This document shows positions 11,222 through 23,558 of a stretch of 64,000 nt of DNA, in pieces (the first letter of the stretch is position 1; each line of letters starts with the position of its first letter). The notes beneath the pieces are model-generated. The model searched no databases. It was given only the letters and a program-made list of their open reading frames with translations, and was not told the origin of the DNA. The DNA is taken from contig JAGEMR010000006.1 of the NCBI GenBank assembly GCA_021030915.1, positions 62,001-126,000 on the forward strand. The letters are read 5' to 3'. The position numbers were made by a program, and so were the translations under genes. This DNA comes from Astrothelium macrocarpum. Its lineage: Eukaryota; Ascomycota; Dothideomycetes; Trypetheliales; Trypetheliaceae.

Positions 11222-13426
11222 CTAGTATGTTCGCTTGAATGGTGGGATAGCCTTGCACTCATTTTCGTCCAGGGTATGTGCTACAACACCTCGGTAGCCA
11301 ATATCTACGTTGGAGTGGGGCTCCTTTTGCCAGGTGAGGGTGTGCTTCATCCAATGCTCATCATCTCGTTCAGGATAGTCTTCACGGGCATGAGCGCCGC
11401 GGGATTCCTTTCGGTTTGCAGCGGCTTCGGCAGTTTGAATACTTTCAATCAATCAGTCTCTGAGCATGTTCGGAAATCTTGGTAACTGAGAGAACTTACG
11501 CGCATGTCAGAAGATTCCGTAGCTCCATTGTCTCCACGAGGTCCGAGTTCCAAATCATGCTGCGATCCTGAGTTCCGACTTGGCTGAACATCTGATCGAC
11601 ATCCTTCATCTTCCGCACACCCTCGTCCAAGCTCTCCTGTGTTCGGAATACGCTCACATCCGTTTGCATGACTTTTTGCATAGCAGCTCGGATTTCGCTT
11701 GTTGACTTGGGCCCATCTGCTGTCCGTGCATGATCGATGAACGAAATGGCGTCAGCGCCTGCGTCCGCCGCGATTTCCTTGTGTGTTTGGCCGGGAGAGA
11801 AGTTGTCACGGATGGTGTGGGAGACTGCACGTCCAAAGACAACCAAGTCTAGCAGCGAGTTCGCTCCCAATCTATTGGCACCGTGGACCGAGACACAGGC
11901 TGCTTCACCGCAGGCGAGAAGGCCAGGAACGACTTTGTCTTCTCCCTTTTCGTCAACAGTCAGAACTTCGCCGGTGTATTTGGTTGGGATGCCACCCATG
12001 TTGTAGTGGACTGTGGGTAATACTGGGATAGGTTGTTTACGAACGTCAACACCTGCGAAGATGGAGGCAGTTTCGGAGATACCAGGCAGACGATCATGAA
12101 GGACTTCAGGAGGAAGATGGCTTAACTGGAGGTAGATATGGTCCTTGTCTGGCCCAACACCGCGTCCTTCTCGGATTTCCATTGTCATTGATCTGGAAAC
12201 AACATCTCGGCTAGCAAGATCCTTGGCTGTAGGTGCATATCTCTCCATGAACCGTTCACCCTCAGAGTTGAGCAGATATCCTCCCTCACCTCTGGATCCC
12301 TCTGTGATCAAGCAGCCGGCACCGTAGATACCTGTAGGGTGGAATTGAACAAACTCGAGATCCTGATTAGGTAGGCCAGCACGTGCAACCATGGCCATTC
12401 CGTCACCAGTGCATGTGTGTGCGGACGTGCAGCTGAAATAAGCACGTCCATATCCACCCGTCGCAAGGACGGTATTGTGTGCACGGAATCGATGTAATGT
12501 ACCATCTTCTTGGTTGTATGCGACAACACCCTTGCATTGGCCGTCTTCCATGATCAGATCAGTGGCGAAAAATTCGATAAAGTAATTCGTATTGTGTCGT
12601 AGAGATTGACCATAAAGCGTGTGTAGTAAAGCATGTCCCGTCCTGTCAGCAGCAGCACAACATCTGTATGCCTGGCCACCTTTGCCGTATTTTTGAGACT
12701 GTCCACCGAATGCTCGTTGATAGCTGGGAGGTCAATCAGCATGTTGTACGCAAAATATTTGACTCACAATCTCACATTCGTCCATCTTCAGTTCTGGAAA
12801 AGGGACAACCGTAGTTCTCAAGCTCGATTACACTCTGCGGAGCCTCTCTTGTCATGTAGTGAATTGCATCTTGATCTCCTAACCAGTCAGAGCCTTTGAC
12901 GGTATCGTACATGTGCCACCTCCAGTCATCCTCGTGCATACTATTGAGTTGTTTAGATCAAATATTCCCCAATACGTACGCTCTAGACACTCACTTTCCA
13001 AGCGCTGCATTAATACCACCTTGCGCAGCTACCGTATGCGATCTTGTGGGGAATAGCTTTGATATGCAAGCGGTATTGAAACCAGCTTCTGCCAGTCCAA
13101 AAGCTGCACGCAAGCCACTCCCTCCGGCACCAACGACAATGGCATCATACTCATGGTCGACGACAGGGTATTTGTTACTAACGTGGGGAGAAGCTTCTTT
13201 TGCTCGGAGTGGTTGGTTTGCAATGATGCGGGAGACAGGTCTTGAAGAGGAGAAATGTCGATAGTGAGGTCGTAAGGTTTTCGATAACTGTTGTGATCTT
13301 TTTCAGTATTATATCCTAGAATCAAACCTACTTCCGCGCCTCTCCAGACCAGGGTAAACAAGTGCCGAGCTGTTTTGGACGTACCTTGGAGGCAGAGATG
13401 AACTGCCGCAGGCCAAGCGAAGACAT
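11222..13426 (-). CDS. sdh1: Succinate dehydrogenase flavoprotein subunit, mitochondrial (complex II)
   Basis: Oxidises succinate to fumarate with covalently bound FAD in complex II of the inner mitochondrial membrane. Five minus-strand exons: 13426-13385, 13287-12995, 12940-12776, 12723-11500 and 11441-11222, giving 647 residues. The first about 45 residues are basic and Ser-rich ([17 protein letters not shown]), as expected of a mitochondrial presequence. [20 protein letters not shown] is the FAD dinucleotide-binding loop and [18 protein letters not shown] carries the flavinylation His. [36 protein letters not shown] and [10 protein letters not shown] follow, and it ends [11 protein letters not shown]. 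It is convergent with the transporter gene, with a 224 bp spacer. Confidence 0.97.
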
Positions 13427-13849
13427 TGCTGTCATGAAGAAGCGGAAAATCTAAAGAACGGAAACAGCGAAAGGGGGACCATGCAAGGCACGGAGTGCTG
13501 TGCAATTGCAGTGGGTTCAATGTGTACTGGAAGTAGAGTAAAGATGCTAACACAGACTAAGATGGATATGCTGAGGTAATTGACTGTTAGAGGGGCCTGG
13601 CCGAGGTCATCCGGCTCAGGACAAAAGTCGTGGCCGATTTTCGCCTCAAGTCAACTCCGTAACCGATCGATTTCGCCGATGCGGCTCAATTTACTCATGA
13701 ATATTTGAGTGTTGTATAGGTGATATAGATAAATTAATGTGGCAATGGTCTTGGAAAATCTATATGCTGATCTTTCGTATAATACAAGAGTGGCAAATCC
13801 CTCCATCCGCTCCGTGACATCCTTTTGGATAGGCGGATAATGCGTTGCC
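13427..13849. other. Intergenic, sdh1 5' side to rpt1 3' side
   Basis: This 423 bp spacer between two minus-strand genes should contain the sdh1 promoter and the rpt1 3' UTR. No specific element was recognised. Confidence 0.5.
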
Positions 13850-15382
13850 TTAATTGTACTGCATATATGTCGCTGTTGAGTTGAACTTGAGATTTCCCTT
13901 GATGACTTTGTCCACAGCAGATAAAAAGTCTTTCTCGCTGGCAACCTTTCTTCGTGCCCTGATGGCAAACATCCCCGCTTCAGTAGCAACACTCCTCAAT
14001 TCGGCGCCAGTTGCATTAGGGCATAACCTAGATATTAATTCCCAACGAATATCGCGCTCGACTGACATGCTCTTTGCGTGTATGCGGAGGATATTTGCTC
14101 GTCCTTCCATGTCCGGTAGCGAAAATTCGATCTTGCGGTCGATTCGTCCAGGACGCATAAGAGCAGGATCCAATGTTGACGGCCGGTTGGTTGCGAACAT
14201 GACCTTGATGTTTCCTCTTGAATCGAAGCCGTCAAGTTGAGTGATCAGTTCAAGCATAGTTCGCTGAACCTCATTATCTCCTCCTGCACCATCGTCAAAA
14301 CGGGCACCGCCGACAGCGTCAATCTCATCAAAGAAGATGATACACGCCTTCTTAGTTCGTGCCATCTCAAATAACTCGCGCACCATCCTTGCTCCTTCTC
14401 CCACATATTTTTGAACAAGCTCACTGCCAATAACTCGAATGAAAGTTGCGTCTGTCCTGTTCGCTACTGCCCTTGCACAGAGTGTCTTACCCGTTCCAGG
14501 AGGTCCGTAAAGTAGAGCACCTTTGGGAGGATCAATACCGAGATTAACGAACCGTTCCGGGGAGAGCAGTGGCATTTCGACGACTTCTCGTAGCTTCTCA
14601 ATCTGTTCCTTGCACCCACCAACGTCTCCATAAGTGACGTCAGGCTTGTCCTCGACCGTCATCATTGTGACGCTTGGGTCGATTTTTGGCGGTAGCGGTA
14701 ATAGTATTTGATATTTGTTCCGGTCGACGCTGATACAACTGTTAGTCCAATAGAGGAAGGCGTGCCTTTTTTTAGAACCTACCCAACTCGCATGCCTTCC
14801 TCAATATCTGTCGGACTCACTCTTTCCCCCAGCTTGACAACAAACTTGGCGATTTGCTTTACGTTAATCACGTATTTGCTCTTCTCCGAATCTTTGTCAT
14901 CTTGGATGATCTTTGTGCATCTTGCCACCTGCAAAGGTTGCTCTTCCTGCATTCGTTGTCTGTCTGCAGCTACATCCCATAGGTGTGGTGGCGCCAGACC
15001 TGTATCTGATTCCTACGTGTATTCGAGTGAGCAATGTCTGGCACCGGGATGGGAACTTTGTAGTACCTTCACACCTATACTTCAATTAGTCTTAGGTTGT
15101 TTTGAGTAGCTGTAGAAATACTCACCTATCTTCTCGTTTACACTGGTTTGTTTATCTTTGATTTCCTTCTCAAGCCGCTTCAGCGCGGCCGCATATGGTG
15201 CGGCGCCATAAGTCTTTAAAACTTGGATATCCCTAGAGACAGTTCAGCTACCACTCAAGCCAAGAGAGACTAATGGCATGCTCATACTCGTCCGAAAGAG
15301 GAGTTATCTTCTTCTCTGGTTCTTCATCATCTGCGAAGGTCTTCTGGTACTTCTCCCAGTTTTGTCCAGTGGCACTGGGCAT
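13850..15382 (-). CDS. rpt1: 26S proteasome regulatory particle ATPase Rpt1 (subunit 7)
   Basis: AAA+ ATPase of the base of the 19S particle that unfolds ubiquitinated substrates. Five minus-strand exons: 15382-15288, 15232-15126, 15074-15067, 15012-14783 and 14729-13850, giving 439 residues. The third exon is only 8 nt and encodes the Gly-Val-Lys of [19 protein letters not shown]; skipping it breaks the frame. Also seen are [13 protein letters not shown] and [19 protein letters not shown], then Walker A GPPGTGKT, Walker [19 protein letters not shown], the arginine-finger region [10 protein letters not shown], and the C-terminus YMQYN. The sequence follows yeast Rpt1 throughout. It is divergent from cct4. 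Confidence 0.97.
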
Positions 15383-15736
15383 GGCTGACAGAGGTGCCGA
15401 TCGGTTAAAGTAGACGTTTTTGAGGTAGCTGAGTAGTCTTTTCTAGGCGCTGCCTCTGGTGATGATCGAGTCAAGTGGATTAAACGGGTGCAGTTGTCGT
15501 TTGGATGATTGAAGATGGTGAAGATAGAGCCAGGTAGGGCTGCTGTCACTGCGGATGTCATTTCCAATCACCGCGGATGGCCCAAGCTTGGAAAACAGGC
15601 AGCACGCGCCGCGTCGTGAAATTCTGAGCTCGCAGACAATTTGCTCTACACCTGGCTGCTCATTTGATAACGCCTTGAATTACGGAAACCTCCAAGATTC
15701 AATTTATCCCTTGCTTCTGAAAGATATCCAAAAGTT
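15383..15736. promoter_or_regulatory. Shared divergent promoter region rpt1 / cct4
   Basis: Only 354 bp lie between the start codons of a proteasome ATPase and a cytosolic chaperonin subunit read outward, so the two promoters must sit together. No defined factor site was identified by eye. Co-regulation of two proteostasis genes is an inference. Confidence 0.6.
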
Positions 15737-17803
15737 ATGGCAGTTGCCCAGACTGCACCAAGCGCAGGAAACAATGCATTTAAAGTATGATGAAAACGGT
15801 GGTTTAGAAAAGACTATGCAAACTAAGATACAATCAGGATAAAGAGAAGCCACAAGCTGTTCGGACAGCGAATATAGTTGCAGCGCGAGGTGAGTAATAA
15901 TTCTTGGGTGTTGGATCCGAGATCAATAGCTGATTCGAATAGCTGTCGCGGATGCCATCAGAACGGTTCGGTCCTTGGAGCTTGAATTTGTGGGACTTGG
16001 AGCTAATAAATTCATTATAGTCTTTGGGTCCTAGAGGCATGGACAAGATGGTAAGATTTTCTACTATTTGGGATGCCAACGTCTGCTCACATTGTTAAGA
16101 TACAAACCGGCAAAGGCGAGACAATAATAGTAAGCCTGATGAATTACCCAGCCCTCAACGTTGGTCTAATTATTACCTAGACCAACGATGGAAACACAAT
16201 GTTGAGAGATATGAGTGTGATGCATCCAGCTGCGAAGATGCTGGTGGACCTAGCCAACGCTCAGGACATTGAGGCTGGGGATGGAACTACCTCTGTCGTT
16301 GTCATTGCAGGCAGCTTGCTAGGTGCCGCTGAGCGTCTATTGTCCAAAGGTATAGTGCATCGGCAAGATAAGTAAATCAGAACCTGACTTGAATTGATTT
16401 AGGAATTCATCCAACTGTCATATCCGAGTCCTTTCAGCGCGCAGCCAGCGCTGCCGTTCAGATTCTCCACGACATGTCGATACCTATTTCATTGACCGAT
16501 CGTGCAACATTACTCAAGGCCGCATCTACATCCTTATCATCGAAGATTGTATCTCAAGAACCAAAACTTGCGCCAATGGCTGTGGATTCTGTACTTAAAA
16601 TAATAGACCTTAAAACCGCGGACAATGTAGACCTAAAGAACATCAGAATACTCAAGAAAGTCGGGGGTACAATCGACGATAGTGAAATGGTGGATGGTCT
16701 CGTCCTGCAGCAGCAGGCGATTAAGAGTGGCGGGGGTCCGGCGCGTATGGAAAAAGCCAAGATTGGTCTAATACAGTTCCAACTTAGTCCGCCGAAGCCC
16801 GATGTAGGTCAATTTGATTACACATGGGGTATATGCGTACCACTAACTGTATTGTCTAGATGGAAAACCAAATAGTGGTAAACGATTACAGACAAATGGA
16901 CAAGATTCTGAAGGAAGAAAGAGCATATCTGCTAAACATGGCAAAGAAAATCAAAAAATCAAAATGCAACGTCCTGCTAATTCAGAAGTCAATCTTGAGA
17001 GACGCAGTAAACGATCTATCGCTCCACTACCTTGCAAAGCTCAACATTCTTGCGGTAAAGGACATAGAGCGTGATGAGGTCGAGTTCATTTGCAGGGTAT
17101 GTGAATTTACACCGAAACAACAAATCAAGCTAATCTGCTGGCAGAGTACCGGTTGCAAGCCCATAGCTGATATCGATTCGTTTACCGAAGACAAACTCGG
17201 TTCTGCTGACCTCGTCGAAGAAGTCCAGACTTCAGGAGCGAGAATCGTCAAGGTCACTGGAGTAAAGGCCGCTGCGCAGACGGTCTCGATTGTTTGTCGC
17301 GGCGCTAACCCTCTGATCCTTGATGAAGCAGAGCGCAGTCTGCACGATGCCCATTGCGTGATTCGATGTTTAGTAAAGAAAAGGTAGGGTAGTTCATGTA
17401 CAGTCAACGTGGTCTGCTGCTAATTTAATGTTTCAGGGCGATGCTCGCCGGTGGTGGTGCACCAGAGATCGAGATAGCGCAGTCTCTCTCACACCAAGCA
17501 AGGTCATTAACAGGTACTGAGGCAATCTGCTGGAAGGCGTTCGCCGATGCCATGGAGGTCATTCCCACAACCCTTGCGGAGAATGCGGGCCTAAACTCTA
17601 TCAAAGTAGTCACGGATTTGAGACATCGTCATGCGTTAGGAGAAAAGAATGCCGGTGTAAGCATCAAGACAGGGGGTGTGAAAAACAACATTGCGGAGGA
17701 AAACGTGCTACAACCGCTTTTAGTGAGCACAAGCGCCATTGAACTTGCGGCCGAGACCTTAAAGTCAATACTGCGTATCGACGACATCGCACTGTCCAGA
17801 TGA
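15737..17803 (+). CDS. cct4: T-complex chaperonin subunit delta (CCT4/TCP-1 delta)
   Basis: One of eight subunits of the cytosolic TRiC/CCT chaperonin that folds actin and tubulin. Ten exons: 15737-15784, 15838-15889, 15943-15965, 16021-16050, 16100-16129, 16181-16349, 16403-16803, 16860-17096, 17145-17383 and 17437-17803, giving 531 residues. Five short exons (23-52 nt) make up the N-terminus. The start gives [20 protein letters not shown], the fungal CCT4 opening. Key blocks are [23 protein letters not shown] (ATP-binding loop), [22 protein letters not shown]-like [39 protein letters not shown] and the delta-type C-terminus RIDDIALSR. Confidence 0.97.
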
Positions 17804-19141
17804 GAAATACTTTGACATCCTTCTTATTAAGTTTAATTGAGAAGATGATTGCTGTAAAATATAAAAGGGGTTTTGGGAGGAGATGTTCGGCGATGAGGCT
17901 ACTCTAAAGCGCGCTCTAAAAAGCTTAGCAGGGATTTTTAGCAACCACTTCCGTAGCTTGCGCTTCCTTCCAAGGTCGGCTGAGGCAGCCACAATTTACT
18001 AAGTTTAATCGCTCTAGCGATAGCGAATAGTCTCAGGAGCTTCAAGCCATAGAAATTTCTAATTGTGTAAAGGGGAAGCTCCTTGGTCCTACTGCTATAC
18101 GGGTGTATCCGAGGGGGCTTTTGGCCTTTCCGAGGGCCAAGCGCCGTGTGTCTGAGCCGAAACCGGTTCTGAAAAGCAATATAAGCCACTTGCTTCCCCA
18201 GATAATTTCGTATAGGACGACTATCCTGGTCAGCCAGCTTCCTAACGCGGTTATTCGCCACTGCATTGCACTCAGCCCGTCTCTATAGACAGGGTGCAAG
18301 GAAGAATCACGTTCTCTACAGAAGTGACCCCCACAACATCCAAGATGTGTTCTTGTTTTGTTCTTCGGGTACTGCGGAGAAATAAAAAGCAATCTGAGAC
18401 CTGCAGCTCTTCCTTTTGGACCCATCTCAACGGCCATGTGCAGCATGGTGGTTCATCACGAGGAAATGCGATCTCATTGTCATCTGAACGAACGATGACC
18501 TCAAGGGATGGGTGACCTCTGATCGACCAATCAACGGCCACGCCCTCTTTCCACGACGTTAGCAGCCGACCAAGGGGCCCTGGGCGCTTCGACAGGCACA
18601 GGACGCTCACTGGCTATGTTAAACAAGCGAGAGTGCACTACTGATTCTGCAACGGAGATTGCACTGATGCCGGCTTTGAGGGCGGCGCCAAGCTAAGGCA
18701 GAGCTAACCCCCCTGGCCTTCCCCGCAACGCTCCACAAAAAATTAACGGGCCGTAAACACCTCCCGCATGGTCGACGCGTCTACACCACACTCTCAGTGC
18801 TCTGGTTGACGTTCGATTACAGCTACATGACCATTTGGGTGCCCCGTGGTTCCGCGCTCCAGGGTCGTGTCGAGGGACGAGTAGCCGCCATGAGCATCCT
18901 GCATGCTGATTAAATTTCCTGGCTAGCGGTGACGATGCTCATCCCGTGCCCACTCGCTCTGGGGGCCCTTAGGCCGAAATTATATTCTTTTCTTGCTTGG
19001 AAGCCCCTGAATAGAGTTACCTTCAGTTCAAGCTATTAAAATCGAGCTTTCGCGCCGTTGAAGGCTCTTCTCTTTTCCTTCTTTCCTCAGGTGGTGAGTT
19101 GTTGTTGTAGCCTCTCGTTTCCGCCCACAACAGCCCTGACC
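17804..19141. other. Intergenic, cct4 to glutaminase, with possible structured segment
   Basis: This 1.34 kb region holds the cct4 3' UTR and the gtaA promoter. The part from about 17930 to 18600 has a base composition different from the flanks, several small inverted repeats, and open frames on the minus strand that begin only at non-ATG codons or show no domain. It could be a repeat relic or a non-coding RNA. No function can be assigned. Confidence 0.4.
18266..18299. other. Imperfect hairpin, 34 nt
   Basis: TTGCAC at 18266-18271 pairs with GTGCAA at 18294-18299, and inside it CC-GTCT at 18276-18282 pairs with AGAC-A-GG at 18287-18293 around a CTAT loop. A second small stem, TTGGCC/GGCCAA, lies at 18121-18140. 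These are visible in the sequence; whether they are transcribed is unknown. Confidence 0.5.
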
Positions 19142-22100
19142 ATGTTGTCTTCTTTCGTTGCCCTTTGCCTGGCTGGCTTGGCCACGGCTCAAAACCCTTT
19201 CAACGTTGCTGCTGAATCAGGTCTGAGTTATTCTCCAGCTCGCCCTCCCGCGGTTCCCCTTGCTGTTCGTTCGCCTTACACCCACGCGTGGACTTCGACC
19301 TCGAATAATGGTACATTGAACTCGAATGGCGTCATTTTCTGGAGCGGTGCTGCCCTTGGTTGGGAGGGTGTAATCACTGTAGATGGCATTTCCTACGAGT
19401 ATCTTGGAACTGAATCACAGACTCTTCCAACCCTTCCTAATCTCAAATCGGCCACTCCCATGCATGTGAGCTATGACTCGCAATACTCTAATTTCACCTT
19501 TGCCGCCGGTCCCCTTATTGTGACAGCAAGCTTCTTGTCTCCCGTAATTCCACTAGATTACTGCCGAACAAGCATTCCTCTTAGCTATCTCGAAACTTCT
19601 TTTGTTTCTACAGACAACGCCACACATAGTGTGCAATTGTATTCGGATGTCAACGGCGCTTGGATCAGTTTCGACTCTACTGCAACCATTGAATGGATGC
19701 TTTATCAAGGCTCTACGCCATTCAATGGCTCTTCAAATACCACTAACTCGTCATCAATTTACAGCTGGTATGTTCTGGTAGAGAGTCGTACTCAGAGTGT
19801 TTCTTCGCTGACATTACAAAAGGGTATTCCAGTTGGAATCACAGCAGGAGTTTGGAGAGGATTCGGACTTTCCGGAATGGGGCAATTTCACATACAATAC
19901 TAGCCCGGGAACTGCCAAAACGTTTGGTTACCAGAGCGGTTACTCTGTAGACCTATTATACGAATTCGTCAACAATCATTCGCTTGCAGACACCATCGAT
20001 CCTAACTATCGGCCGTGGGGAACCCAGAACCCCGTTTTCGCCTTTACGCACGACTTTGGTTCCGTCAGCTCTGGAAGTACGCTTTACACCCTTGGCTCGG
20101 TTCAAACACCCATTATCAGCTACCTCACCGCTGCTGGTATTCAACCACTGGAGCCTTGGTGGACGAAGTGTTACGGCGGGCTTTTCGACGTGATCGATTT
20201 CCACTACAATGATTTTGCGACCAGCTCGCTCATGGGACAGGCATGGGAAGCTCAACTCAAGAAAGACGTCGACTCGTACTACAGTGCAGAGGGTGCTATG
20301 GTCTACAGCAATAGCACACCAGAGCCAGCTCCCGTCTACTCTAATGGAAGTGAAGGATTCGCTTCTGGGGTTGATCAGTTCGGTAACCCATACATCTTTG
20401 ATCCGAATACTGCCTATGGTTTCTTGAACCCGTACAACTTTAGTGGTCTTGCTATCCCCGACGTCTCCGAACCTGAATCGTATTATTCCATCGTTGCATT
20501 GTCCGCACGACAGTTGATGGGAGCATATGTACTTACTGTACCAGCTCCGAACACGTGTGGCAATTCCACTGTCAATCAATCCGAGCCATTGATGTTCCAG
20601 AAAGAGGTTAGTCTTGATTGAAGCTTATGTGATAAGGACAACTAATGATTGAACGTGAAGATCTCCTCAGACGGTAACGTCAACACCGTAGATGTCATGT
20701 AAGGAATGTGGTCCCGCTTAGAGTATCTATTAGCTGACGTTATGTTTGCAGGTTTCCCGCCATGCCATTCTTTTTATACGCCAACCCTGAGCTTCTTCGA
20801 TTCAACCTGGAACCGCTCTACCAGAACCAGGAGTCCGGATTCTACCCCAACGGATATTCTGTATGTCATATTTGTAAATATTTTTGCAGTAGCTGTTCCT
20901 GACAATCACCAGATGCACGATCTCGGATCAGATTTCCCCAATGCGACTGGTCACGTTGAGGGCAACGACGAGTACCAGCCATTGGAAGAATCTGGCAACA
21001 TGCTAATCATGACATATGCATACTACAAGTTTTCTGGAAATTCGGCCTTTTTACAGCAGCATTATCGGATTCTTACTCAATGGGCATCGTACTTGGAGAC
21101 GTTTGCATTAATTCCAGGTCTTCAATTGAGCACAGGTATATCAATTAATTTCTATCCAATGTCGTAGCTAATCATAGTGGACTAGACGATTTCGCGGGTG
21201 AGCTCATCAATCAAACAAACCTTGCCATCAAGGGCATAGTCGGCATCCAGTGCATTTCTGAAATCGCTCGGGTCATCGGTGAAGAAACTGATGCCGCTAC
21301 CTATGCTGGGATTGCCATCAGTTACTACGATCAATGGGAGTACTTCGGCATCGAGTAAGTTTCGAGCGAGTATTGACAGATTTTCAATCCGTTATTAATA
21401 CCATCTAGTCCAAGCATGAACCACACATTGCTTTCTTACGAATGGCGCTCGAGCTGGGGGCTGCTCTACAACGTTTTTCCAGACAAGCTCTTGAACCTTG
21501 GTAAGAAGTCCAATCCCTGAGAAGGTCAAGATCCATGCTGACGAGATCACTTTAGGCCTCATTTCCGAGCGCGTCTACGAAATGCAATCCGAGTGGTATC
21601 CACAAGTCTCCCAAGTCTTCGGCGTTCCCCTCGACAACCGCCACTCCTACACCAAGAGCGACTGGCAACTGTGGACAGCGGCATACTGCTCGCCCACGAC
21701 ACGCCGCCTGTTCGTCAACGCCATCGCCTACTGGCTCAACTACACCAGCACCAACCTCCCCTTCACCGATCTCTACGAGACCATCGACAGCGGCAGCTAC
21801 CCCGTCAGCCCCAGCGTCATCACCTTCATCGCGCGCCCCGTCGTCGGTGGCCACTTCAGCTTGCTCTCCGCCCTCAAGTCCGGCGAGAACAGCCTGACGG
21901 GCACCAGCTTGAACTCCACCTTCCCGTCCAACTCGACCAGCGCCCTCAGCGAGAGCGGCGCGGCCCAGGCGGCTTACTCGACGTATATCGAGCAGGCCAC
22001 CGCGTCCGGCTTCTCGATGGCCAGCATGGATCATTTGGACGCGACCGTCGAGGGTCCGCAGTTCACGTCGATCAACACGGCTACCGGCACGCCGTCGCCT

Positions 22101-22151
22101 TCGCAGGATTCTGCTGCACGGTATACCGGTGGGCCGTTCGCCAAGGAATGA
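19142..22151 (+). CDS. gtaA: Secreted glutaminase GtaA-type protein (DUF5127/DUF4965/DUF1793 architecture)
   Basis: Family enzymes release ammonia from glutamine outside the cell. Eight exons: 19142-19767, 19823-20606, 20661-20698, 20752-20860, 20913-21135, 21186-21354, 21409-21500 and 21556-22151, giving 878 residues. It starts with a signal peptide (MLSSFVALCLAGLATAQ); the reading frame extends further upstream but without an ATG. Family signatures seen are PAVPLAVRSPYTHAW, FPEWGNFTYNT, FPAMPFFLYANPELLR, NGYSMHDLGSDFPNATGH, EESGNMLIMTYAYYK, SDWQLWTAAY and ARPVVGGHFSLL. Many N-glycosylation sequons are present. Intron 1 (19768-19822) was set by frame: TG|GTATGT joined to AAAAG|G. It is longer than the roughly 690-residue Aspergillus enzyme I recall, with a long Ser/Thr-rich tail. 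The last exon is GC-rich and starts strongly C-rich. Confidence 0.88.
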
Positions 22152-23558
22152 TGGGTGTGATGTTCATTCGACTCGGGGAATTTATTTTTTTCTTCTTCTG
22201 ATCCGAGTCCGGAATTGTTATATTTTTCTTTTCTTTTGGTTTGATGAGGAAAAATGGCCACCATGATCGGTCGGATAATGATAACTTGATCACGACATTC
22301 ACTATAGCTTCTTAATTGTAAAAGAGTAATATAAATAAAGTCAGAATTGACTTGAGTGTTTTCTTTTCGAGCCCATTAGCACCTATGTGAATTCGCCTTT
22401 GTAGATTTGGTCGTGTTTTTGCATTCAATCTGTGAGAAACGGAAGTGGATTTGGACGCAAGTCCGACGGACTCGGAGCGATTTCCGTGTCCGCTTGAAGG
22501 AAGAGAGGCAACCACGAATATCGAACATTAAACGCACCCAAGGAGCAACTTCTCATTCAGTATTCCTCGGCCGAAAACAGTCGGCCTGTTTAGCATGGAC
22601 GATGTGTTGTATCAATTATTCCCTGTTGCCACCTTCGCGCTGCTAGCTGTTGCCGTCAAGCTCGCCGAATCGACATGACCACTGTGGGCAGGTATGCGCG
22701 TGACAGAATCAAGTATGCATGTTTACAAAAGATCTAGCCTCAGGGAGGTCTAGAATTGCACTTGTATGCTAAAGGATCAGCACCGTCTGATGAGTTCATA
22801 GTCTTTATTATTTTCTCTCAGGATGGTAAACGCTCAAGGCGAATAATACCACTTTATTTTCCATAACCTCATTCTGTTACTTACGCGCTCAAATCATCCT
22901 TCGAATCGCTTACTTTCTTTTTTCCTCCCGATCAATTAATCTAAATGTCCAAATTGTTGTCAAAGCCATCTGCATTAACATTGCATGCCTTTCCAGGTTT
23001 TGCTAGATTCGTCTCGCTTTGACAGACGCCGCCTATGCAAAGCGGAGCACTTCATCGGTAGATATCTACAGAAAAGGATGGTGAAAAGGGAAGCAAATCA
23101 CATGTCTACCGTATCTGGAAACTATATTTCTTTTTGCAGCACTACTTGTTGAGACGTGAGTGGTCAACTTGCTCGAGGCTCGGAGGCTTGTCCGTTCGGG
23201 GCTTTGAGGGGCTATGTATGCGGCGACATGCATCCTGCACGCTTTGGAGCCGCGCAGCAGGCTGAGCTTCTCAAGAGAAGAATAGTCGTTCAAGACACCT
23301 GTTCTCGGACTACTTGATGCAGCCATCAGCCGCTGCGGAGACGCCGCACCCGGTAGGTGGCATCGTGCATGAGTACTGAAAGATGCTTAACTGGGGTAGA
23401 AGCTGCAGGGAGGTTGTTTGACCAAAACTCCTGACCTTCAAACGATGAAGCATAAATAATGAGGTTGCCAAGACTTTCCTCACCATTCATCTACCATCCA
23501 GCATTGGTTAGCTGAAATTTCAATCGTTTCTATTTCATTTTTTGTGCCAAATCTCGCC
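22152..23558. other. Intergenic, glutaminase to BNR protein
   Basis: This 1.4 kb region between two plus-strand genes shows no coding sequence with a recognisable product. Short frames at 22312-22646 and 23066-23326 look random. The promoter of the BNR gene should be at the right end. Confidence 0.5.

Noticed and set aside
17938..18446. Minus-strand frames of 107 and 134 codons downstream of cct4
   Set aside because: At least one begins only at a non-ATG codon, neither has a recognisable domain, and the region looks structured rather than coding.
19058..19141. Upstream extension of the glutaminase frame
   Set aside because: It has no ATG, and the ATG at 19142 starts a typical signal peptide.
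21552..22201. Long frames overlapping the last glutaminase exon on both strands
   Set aside because: They are by-products of the GC-rich coding exon, which lacks stop codons in several frames.
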